A DNA stretch of 11,495 nt from JBGPIK01 sp041484845 (lineage in GTDB: Bacteria; Desulfobacterota; Binatia; UBA9968). Under the pieces are notes generated by a model, which was given only the letters and a program-made list of their open reading frames with translations, ran no database searches and was not told the origin of the DNA. Within the stretch, counting starts at the first letter, position 1; the number at the start of each line of letters is the position of its first letter. The translations under genes and the position numbers were made by a program. The stretch spans positions 1-11,495 of the forward strand of contig JBGPIK010000206.1 in the NCBI GenBank assembly GCA_041484845.1. The letters are read 5' to 3'. This document shows positions 6,651 through 11,495 of the stretch, piece after piece.

Positions 6651-6667
6651 TGTAGGAAATCCCTACA
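6651..6667. promoter_or_regulatory. 17-bp palindrome, candidate enhancer (UAS)
   Basis: TGTAGG, five bases, CCTACA gives a perfect 6-bp inverted repeat spanning 17 bp. It is centred about 138 bp upstream of the predicted sigma-54 start. Size, symmetry (TGT-N11-ACA) and distance are those of binding sites for NtrC-type dimers with Fis-like HTH domains. It is the best candidate for the site bound by the regulator at 3495-5060. I found no second copy nearby, although such sites often come in pairs. Confidence 0.5.
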
Positions 6668-6675
6668 ACGGCCAG

Positions 6676-6984
6676 TTGTGCCCAACAGCCGGCGGCGAAT
6701 CCAAGCGAAAAAAGCACACACGAGAAGGCAAAGGTTCCGAAAAGTCACCCACGAGCGTTCCCAAGATCACAGCAAAAGACGGCCCTGCGGAGAAACATAG
6801 CCAGCCTCCTGGTTCCGATGGATTGAGAGAAAACCCGTTAAGGCAATCAGCAACCCAAGTCGATTCTTTACAGGCACAGCATTCTCCTGAATTAGTTGAA
6901 GCGAGCGAAAAAAATGGGTCAAGAGCAGCCTATCAGAAACAAAGAGAACAACTCGACTGGTTCAGCACGTGGGACGAACACTAA
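6676..6984 (+). CDS. uncertain hydrophilic small protein
   Basis: A 102-codon plus-strand frame opens with TTG at 6676, divergent from the zinc-ribbon operon. The product would be rich in Lys, Glu, Ser, Gln and Pro, without hydrophobic segments, ending LDWFSTWDEH. This is the composition of a disordered protein. There is no internal ATG and no good Shine-Dalgarno sequence, and the frame starts just beside the putative enhancer palindrome. I recognise no family. It could be a real small disordered protein or a chance open frame. Confidence 0.28.
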   Translation: MCPTAGGESKRKKHTREGKGSEKSPTSVPKITAKDGPAEKHSQPPGSDGLRENPLRQSATQVDSLQAQHSPELVEASEKNGSRAAYQKQREQLDWFSTWDEH

Positions 6985-7209
6985 CTTAACAGCCACACGT
7001 ATGTAGCCAGCCGCGACAAAACGCAACCATCTAAGAATGAGCTGTGCTCTCAGCAGCAACTCCCTAGTCTCTGATCTCTCCAGGCACAACCTGTGTTTTT
7101 TGATCATGTCGGTACAAGTCGCGATTCCTTGGCCGTCTCATGGCTCGTCTTATTTGAAGCAAGCCGTGTTTACCTATCAACCGAACTGGCCGAACGAAAT
7201 AGTAAATCA

Positions 7210-7229
7210 CCCCGACCTTCCGGTCGGGG
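7210..7229. repeat. strong 8-bp GC hairpin
   Basis: CCCCGACC-TTCC-GGTCGGGG forms a perfect 8-bp stem with a 4-base loop. No U-tract follows on either strand, so it is not an obvious terminator. It resembles REP-type or IS200/IS605-end hairpins in form, but no TnpA gene is visible. Confidence 0.5.
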
Positions 7230-7389
7230 CATTACGGGCCATGGGTAAAGAAACGACAATCGTGCGGGCAGAGGCAACAGGCGTCGATCTAGTTCGCACG
7301 GCACTATTACATCTCTCACACACCTTAAGTAGCAAAAATATAATTTGTCCCGGAAGCGCTCTCTTGCACACCAAACGAGGGATCGTATT

Positions 7390-7533
7390 GAGACACAGCC
7401 AGGCAGCGTATTCTGCTTGGGCCTGCATTTCGTAACGCCAATCAGAGAATGACCATTTGGGCGGCACACGCCACCTAAAGATTCGTCTCAGGCAGTTATC
7501 TAATGCAGGCACTGGTAGAGGACTTATCGCCAA
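7390..7533 (-). pseudogene. possible sigma-factor-like protein fragment
   Basis: On the minus strand the frame starting with TTG at 7533 includes LRRIFRWRVPPKWSFSDWRYEMQAQ followed by AEYAAWLCL. A change of frame near 7393 then gives QYDPSFGVQESASG. The order R-W-R-V-P-P-x-W-S, D-W, a helix rich in Ala, then D-P-x-x-G-V resembles my recollection of sigma-70-like proteins from soil bacteria. Nothing recognisable follows. If correct, it is a frameshifted N-terminal fragment. The assignment rests on memory of a family pattern and could be wrong. Confidence 0.3.
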
Positions 7534-7539
7534 GATAGT

Positions 7540-7900
7540 ACCCTCCGTCGCTAACGACTATCTATTTTGGTGAATGCTCTAAGGCAATCTAAACAAGATC
7601 GAAAGTTGGAAGCTGTTATCTTCATTCATTGATTAGGTCGAGATCCTCAAAAATCCTTTTTACGAGAAAATAAGGAGCTGTAATTCGTAATGATGAGGAG
7701 GCAAATCTGGTCGAATTTGGATCGTGATAGAGAGTGTGCAGGACAAGAGAAAGGGCTGAGCGTCCAGGAGCAAGGTCTAAAGCAACACTTATAACCGGCG
7801 AAAACCGACCGCCAAGAGCTGAACCGCTGACCCGGTTCCGAACTCCTTATCAGAGTCAGGGCCTTGAGTAACAGCCGAGGAGAAAAGCAACGGGGAATCA
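7540..7900. other. gene-free stretch
   Basis: I see no supported gene. A 35-codon plus-strand frame at 7690-7797 has an AAGGAG motif upstream, but 13 bases from its ATG, and its product matches nothing I know. The rest consists of short overlapping open frames on both strands, as expected in decayed DNA. Confidence 0.45.
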
Positions 7901-7908
7901 ACACCCGG

Positions 7909-8103
7909 CTACGATACATAGCTCGTCAGAGACACTTGACACCGGCAGGCGGCGCACTGCCAGCGTCGTTGTCTCACCATGGCATATGCGCGCTGGTGCC
8001 CGCAGCGCCGACACGCGAAGCCATCGGGCCAGCGACAGGTCCGGCCAGATTACTGGCAGGCCTCTTCGCCGGCGAACTGCCGCTGAAATTCGCGCAGGTT
8101 CCT
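7909..8103 (-). pseudogene. IS1595-type transposase, N-terminal remnant
   Basis: The minus strand encodes NLREFQRQFAGEEACQ, an in-frame TAA stop, then TCRWPDGFACRRCGHQRAY, AMVRQRRWQCAACRCQVSLT and a TAG stop at 7909. This is the N-terminal zinc ribbon of IS1595-family transposases: an F-x-x-x-F segment, RWPDG, then C-x2-C and C-x2-C pairs before VSLT. The codon preceding Asn is AGG where the family often starts with ATG, so the start codon may be mutated. The DDE-type catalytic part is absent. This is a dead insertion-sequence fragment. Confidence 0.7.
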
Positions 8104-8184
8104 AGGAAAAGGCGGCCGCGGCACACCCTACACTACACTTGGTAGCGTGCTCAAACAACCGGACAAGCAAGTGCTGACTAGCGA

Positions 8185-8204
8185 AAGGACATATAATGTC
8201 TTTA
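8185..8204. repeat. short imperfect hairpin
   Basis: GACAT-ATA-ATGTC with flanking AAA/TTT forms an 8-bp stem with a single bulged G, between the two transposase fragments. It may be part of an insertion-sequence end. No function can be assigned. Confidence 0.3.
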
Positions 8205-8230
8205 CGCGAGTTCTTTGTGGGTGATAAAAA

Positions 8231-8455
8231 CTAAAGCGGGTTGGATGTTGATGCGCTAGCCGGCACCAGACTGGGCCGCCCCATCTTCTCGGCATAGAAC
8301 GGCCGGCACTGCGTCTCGACGAAGTCGTCGAACCCGTACTCGGCCAACAGCCGATTGAATTTATCGTAGAACGGGTGGCTCACCGACCGTGGTAGCTCGC
8401 TGACCGCCACCCACATCGCCGCTTGCTCTTCGTGTGTTTGTTGTCCCATCGCCAT
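8231..8455 (-). pseudogene. transposase N-terminal fragment (IS1182/IS5-like, DUF772 type)
   Basis: From the ATG at 8455 (or 8449) the product reads MWVAVSELPRSVSHPFYDKF followed by NRLLAEYGFDDFVETQCRPF and YAEKMGRPSLVP. This is the conserved start of a group of DDE transposases with an N-terminal DUF772-like domain, where GRPxLxPGxYFRLLLxGYFEG normally follows. Here the match stops exactly at GRPSLVP, and eight unrelated residues precede the stop. The catalytic domain is therefore lost and only about 67 of an expected 400 or more residues remain. The open frame extends upstream to 8536, but that part is probably the insertion-sequence leader. Confidence 0.75.
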
Positions 8456-8574
8456 GAGGAAAATTTTAGTACGATCCACCGTACATGTCGATCTCTCACC
8501 ACCGCCAGCCGCCAGCCCGTGCTCGACTTTCACCACGGACTGTTAGATCTATGAATTGAAACAATAAGGCTGAG

Positions 8575-9936
8575 CTACAAGAGAATCAGGTCGGGTCGAG
8601 AATATCCCTTGAGCGCATTGCGCGTATCTAAAATGAGTGGACTGTGCTTGGCAATCATTGAATAATCAAAAACAGAATGATCCGTAAGGATCGCCACGCA
8701 ATCCATCGCTTGCAGCGCTTGCGGATTGAGATCGACTCCGTTGATGGTTTTTCCCTTGATCGTAATGGATTGAACGTAAGGATCCGAAAAGTGCACTAAC
8801 GCTCCTTTTTCGTACAAGGCTTCGAGAACTTGAAGCGCCGGCGACTCGCGCAGATCGTTGGTGTCTCGCTTATAAGTGACGCCGATTCCAAGAACATTAG
8901 AACCCTTCACGGGTTTGCGCCTCTCATTCAACGCATCACCGATGGTATTGACGGTAAACGCCGGCATTTGACCGTTAATGTGGCCGGCCAGTTCTATTAA
9001 TCGGGGTTCGCAGCCGTTCATCTTGGCTCTCCACGTCAGATAATAAGGATCGACCGGAATGCAATGGCCGCCCAATCCGGGGCCCGGGTAAAAAGGCATG
9101 AAACCAAAAGGTTTACTTTTGGCCGCCTCGATCACTTCCCAAACATTGATGCCGAAACTGTGGCAGGTCAATGCCATTTCGTTGGCCAAAGCGATGTTGA
9201 CGCTACGAAAGGTATTCTCCAAAAGCTTGACCATCTCCGCGCAATCGGTGGAAGAGACCGGAACAACTCTTTCGACAAATTGCTGATAAAACGCGGTGGC
9301 AAGCTCGGTGCAATAAGAAGTGATTCCGCCAACGACTTTGGGAATATTGCGCGTCGTATAGGTTTTGTTAGCCGGGTCAACGCGTTCCGGCGAATAGGCG
9401 AGAAAAAAATCTTGGCCGACCTTCAAACCTGATTCCTCCAGGATAGGTAACACGACCTCGCGAGTGGTGCCGGGATAAGTAGTGCTTTCCAGGATTATGA
9501 GCTGGCCGGGACGAATGTGGTTTCTGATCGCTTCAACCGCCGCGATGACGTAAGATAGATTAGGCTCTTTGTTTTTCCGTAGCGGCGTTGGCACACAAAT
9601 ATTGAGCGTGTCCAAACCTTCAACCGCGGCTAACGATTGGGTCGCGCGCATCCTCTTCGCCGAGACCAGGGCCATAACAGTCTCGCTGGTGACGTCGAGA
9701 ATATAGGAGCTGCCCGCGTTAACCGCCTCGACCTTTTCCCGGACTAGATCGATCCCAGTGACGTAATAACCCGTACGGGCCATTTCTACCGCCAAAGGAA
9801 GACCTACATATCCGAGGCCAACGACTCCCGCTTTGGCGGAACGATCGAGGATTTTCTTCTTCAACTCCCGCCCGAACTGCGAGCGCTGCGTCCCGGTTTG
9901 TTCTTGTGTAAACAGGGCAACCTCCCCATGATCCAT
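8575..9936 (-). CDS. UDP-N-acetyl-D-hexosamine 6-dehydrogenase (WbpA/WecC/TviB type)
   Basis: This 453-aa cytoplasmic enzyme performs the NAD-dependent two-step oxidation of a UDP-sugar C6 alcohol to the uronic acid, supplying precursors for surface polysaccharide. Counting from the ATG at 9936, the Rossmann motif GLGYVG is at 40-45. The STTYPGTT and YSPERVDP segments, the substrate-binding FRSVNIALANE region, and the active-site loop PGPGLGGHCIPVDPYYL with nucleophile C292 follow. The C-terminal UDP-binding domain contains GVTYKRDTNDLRESPA. GGHCIPVDPYYL and the overall pattern fit the N-acetylated-sugar (WbpA-like) branch better than UDP-glucose dehydrogenase. The ATG at 9936 is chosen over the upstream TTG at 9969 because AAGGAGGAGA lies directly before it. 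It lies 53 bp after the nucleotidyltransferase gene. Confidence 0.93.
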   Translation of the reverse strand: MDHGEVALFTQEQTGTQRSQFGRELKKKILDRSAKAGVVGLGYVGLPLAVEMARTGYYVTGIDLVREKVEAVNAGSSYILDVTSETVMALVSAKRMRATQSLAAVEGLDTLNICVPTPLRKNKEPNLSYVIAAVEAIRNHIRPGQLIILESTTYPGTTREVVLPILEESGLKVGQDFFLAYSPERVDPANKTYTTRNIPKVVGGITSYCTELATAFYQQFVERVVPVSSTDCAEMVKLLENTFRSVNIALANEMALTCHSFGINVWEVIEAAKSKPFGFMPFYPGPGLGGHCIPVDPYYLTWRAKMNGCEPRLIELAGHINGQMPAFTVNTIGDALNERRKPVKGSNVLGIGVTYKRDTNDLRESPALQVLEALYEKGALVHFSDPYVQSITIKGKTINGVDLNPQALQAMDCVAILTDHSVFDYSMIAKHSPLILDTRNALKGYSRPDLILL

Positions 9937-9940
9937 CAAC

Positions 9941-9950
9941 TCTCCTCCTT
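9941..9950 (-). promoter_or_regulatory. strong ribosome binding site deciding the start
   Basis: AAGGAGGAGA on the minus strand lies four bases ahead of the ATG at 9936, the best Shine-Dalgarno match I noticed in the window. It supports that ATG over the TTG at 9969, which would place the site inside the coding region. Confidence 0.7.
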
Positions 9951-9989
9951 GAGGTTTCAAATTTTCCAACCGGGTGTAGTCCGGATCGG

Positions 9990-11117
9990 TTATTGAACGC
10001 GCCAGCGACGAAGCAGTGTCGAGTCATACGGAGCACGCATCAGGCTGTGCAATGTCGGACCCGCCAGCGTCAACATTAGCCAAATCAAGGTTACGACCTT
10101 TCTCGAGAACCATCCTAACTGCTTTCCCGTCACATAATAACGATCGATGATCGCATGTGCGGTTCTTAGGCTAGCTCTTCCAAAAGAGCGTTGAGCTAGG
10201 AAAAGGTCGCGCAGAATCTCGGTTGGAATTTTGACTAGTTGGTGGCGATCAATAAAACTGAGCAAGAGATACAAGTAAGTCGCGGCGATGCTTTCACGAA
10301 TCGAATTGACGATCCACTCCCAACACAACTGGCCGTCGACGTGCTTGAATAAATGAATTGCGTCTATGATTGCAACCATGCCGCCCACTCGCTGGAAATC
10401 CTGTGCCCAATGTGTGGCGAGGTAAACGAGCTGCAATTCAACACTCAGCCGGCGGACCTCTCTGCCTTGGAACTGTGAATGGCGCAGTTGACTGAAAACG
10501 GTATCGTTTTGAAAAATGGTCGCACAGCTGGCTCTTTTTTTGGGCGATAATAGGGCGTGATGAACCTCGACCCAAACGTTCTTCTCTTCGTGAAAAAAGG
10601 GCGCGGCATGGTGGTGGTTATCGTACGATGGCGCCGCATCATCCCAGTGCTGGTGGTATCCGAGCTGCTCCAGGGCGGTTTTGACCTTCGGCAACGATTC
10701 CTTTTCGATCAATATATCGAGGTCACGCATGAGCCTGAGATGAGGCTCAGGATAATACTCCTCAGCTATCGAGATTCCCTTCAGCAAGGCCAGGGGAGGA
10801 ACCTTGCCCCGGCATACATCTATTATTTCGGCCGTGGCTTCCAAGTGCTCTGCCATAACCACCCGGGCCGTGAGATCAGCCGCTTTGAGATCAGACCAAT
10901 AGCCGGAACTTGCGTTGTCTCCGTTATCTTTTGCCGCGCGATAGAGTAATGGACCGAGGCCGCTTTGGATGGCCCAAGCGACTGTCCTAGGACTGAAGCC
11001 GCTTAGAGATAGATCTCCGCGTGCGCTTGAGATTGCCTCAAGCAAAGAAATCAGTTCAGGCCTGCGGCGGCGTTGCATGTGGGCCATGGGCGCAGAACGA
11101 CTACCCTGGTGGCTCAT
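9990..11117 (-). CDS. nucleotidyltransferase family protein (NTP_transf_5-like)
   Basis: This 375-aa protein belongs to the uncharacterised nucleotidyltransferase group often found in exopolysaccharide, exosortase or HprK-related gene sets. The core pattern is LLKGISIAEEYYPEPHLRLM (111-130) followed by RDLDILI, giving D132 and D134 as the likely metal-binding pair. A third acidic residue may be E184 in WVEVHHAL. The C-terminal half is helix-rich, with a hydrophobic segment near residues 340-355. The ATG at 11117 has no strong ribosome binding site. ATGs at 11087 and 11078 are possible starts, since the first 14-20 residues are low-complexity and basic. It lies 25 bp after the HprK-like gene. 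Donor and acceptor substrates are unknown. Confidence 0.8.
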   Translation of the reverse strand: MSHQGSRSAPMAHMQRRRRPELISLLEAISSARGDLSLSGFSPRTVAWAIQSGLGPLLYRAAKDNGDNASSGYWSDLKAADLTARVVMAEHLEATAEIIDVCRGKVPPLALLKGISIAEEYYPEPHLRLMRDLDILIEKESLPKVKTALEQLGYHQHWDDAAPSYDNHHHAAPFFHEEKNVWVEVHHALLSPKKRASCATIFQNDTVFSQLRHSQFQGREVRRLSVELQLVYLATHWAQDFQRVGGMVAIIDAIHLFKHVDGQLCWEWIVNSIRESIAATYLYLLLSFIDRHQLVKIPTEILRDLFLAQRSFGRASLRTAHAIIDRYYVTGKQLGWFSRKVVTLIWLMLTLAGPTLHSLMRAPYDSTLLRRWRVQ

Positions 11118-11142
11118 CCCTGGAAAACAGAAGATCGATCGG

Positions 11143-11495
11143 CTAAGACGGAAGGCCGTGATTAGCGGCCGCGCTTTCTAAAGTCCTGGTTATCAGGTCA
11201 CACGTAAGACTCAGCTCTCCCGAGTCGAGACAGAACGATACAACGTTCTGGGCAACGGTCACCGCTCCTGCAAGTCCATCTTCCCTATGTGCCAGCGGAT
11301 TCAATGCATGTGCGAACAGGCGCGCCGCCGCCTCGGCCTTGCTCAGACGCCGTACGCCTGAGGAATTTAGCCCGGGGCAATATTCAAGGAAGAATATTGC
11401 CGCCAAAGGCATCGGGTTAAAAACAGCAGCATTCGGCAACTGCAGCGTTGGGATATGCACCGTCGAAGAGGTGCGCAAGATCTGATCGGGTAGTG
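11143..11495 (-). CDS. HprK-related serine kinase-like protein, C-terminal part
   Basis: The frame is open to the right edge of the window, so only the last 116 residues of a longer protein are present. The segment NPMPLAAIFFLEYCPG followed by RRLSKAEAAARLFAHAL matches the C-terminal region of HPr-kinase/PEPCK-fold proteins of the HprK-related type, which typically have L-x-A-I-F-F-L-E followed by LSxxEAxxRL. The nucleotide-binding P-loop would lie upstream, outside the window. A neighbouring nucleotidyltransferase of the NTP_transf_5 group is the usual companion in the HPr-rel-A gene set, and a PqqD-like protein would be expected next to it. The internal TTG at 11478 is not a convincing start. 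Confidence 0.6.
   Translation of the reverse strand, partial: LPDQILRTSSTVHIPTLQLPNAAVFNPMPLAAIFFLEYCPGLNSSGVRRLSKAEAAARLFAHALNPLAHREDGLAGAVTVAQNVVSFCLDSGELSLTCDLITRTLESAAANHGLPS

Noticed and set aside
7037..7435. Plus-strand open frame of 132 codons
   Set aside because: Its product matches no pattern I know, it contains the GC hairpin, and it overlaps a minus-strand frame with a more protein-like pattern.
7690..7797. 35-codon plus-strand frame beginning ATGATG with an AAGGAG upstream
   Set aside because: The spacing from AAGGAG to ATG is about 13 bases, the product is unrecognised, and the surrounding DNA is decayed.
7864..8145. Plus-strand open frame of 93 codons
   Set aside because: It is the antisense shadow of the IS1595-type transposase remnant, which has clear zinc-ribbon motifs on the minus strand.
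9937..9969. TTG at 9969 as start of the UDP-sugar dehydrogenase
   Set aside because: A strong Shine-Dalgarno sequence sits directly before the ATG at 9936, so the upstream extension would be the untranslated leader.
1..11495. CRISPR array or toxin-antitoxin module
   Set aside because: I saw no regularly spaced direct repeats and no recognisable toxin or antitoxin pair on reading through both strands.

Overview
The window comes from a bacterium of moderate GC content. A TAXI-type periplasmic binding protein, a sigma-54 enhancer-binding regulator and nucleotide-sugar/polysaccharide genes point to a Gram-negative soil, sediment or groundwater lineage. I cannot place it in a phylum from sequence alone.

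Left part (1-1430): a complete plus-strand gene for a TAXI-family TRAP solute-binding protein with a signal peptide. A short inverted repeat follows, then a rho-independent terminator on the minus strand. That terminator belongs to a tRNA-Gly(GCC) of which only the 3' half remains (1436-1484). A 3' tRNA half with its host terminator but no 5' half is the usual scar at one end of a tRNA-integrating element. On that reading the foreign side lies to the right.

Decayed zone (1485-3215): no intact gene. It holds a frameshifted DUF1772-like small membrane protein, the C-terminal two thirds of a cation diffusion facilitator that has lost its N-terminal membrane segments, two short perfect or near-perfect palindromes, and a degenerate tRNA with a glycine-type body but a CCG (arginine) anticodon.

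Regulatory module (3495-6667, minus strand): a 72-aa zinc-ribbon-like protein, a PAS-containing sensor kinase whose ATP-binding domain has lost key residues, and an NtrC-type response regulator with intact receiver, AAA+ (GAFSGA) and Fis-type HTH domains. Immediately upstream is a full match to the sigma-54 promoter consensus (6532-6547). About 130 bp further upstream is a 17-bp palindrome of enhancer type (6651-6667). The layout suggests that the regulator activates its own operon. The predicted start site falls on or next to the first ATG, which would give a leaderless message.

Second decayed zone (6985-8540): strong hairpins, a possible fragment of a sigma-factor-like protein, the zinc-ribbon N-terminus of an IS1595-type transposase with an in-frame stop, and a truncated N-terminus of a second transposase. 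I see no intact gene here.

Right part (8575-11495, minus strand): a polysaccharide-type operon read as HprK-related kinase (cut by the window edge), then an NTP_transf_5-family nucleotidyltransferase, then a UDP-N-acetylhexosamine 6-dehydrogenase with a strong ribosome binding site.
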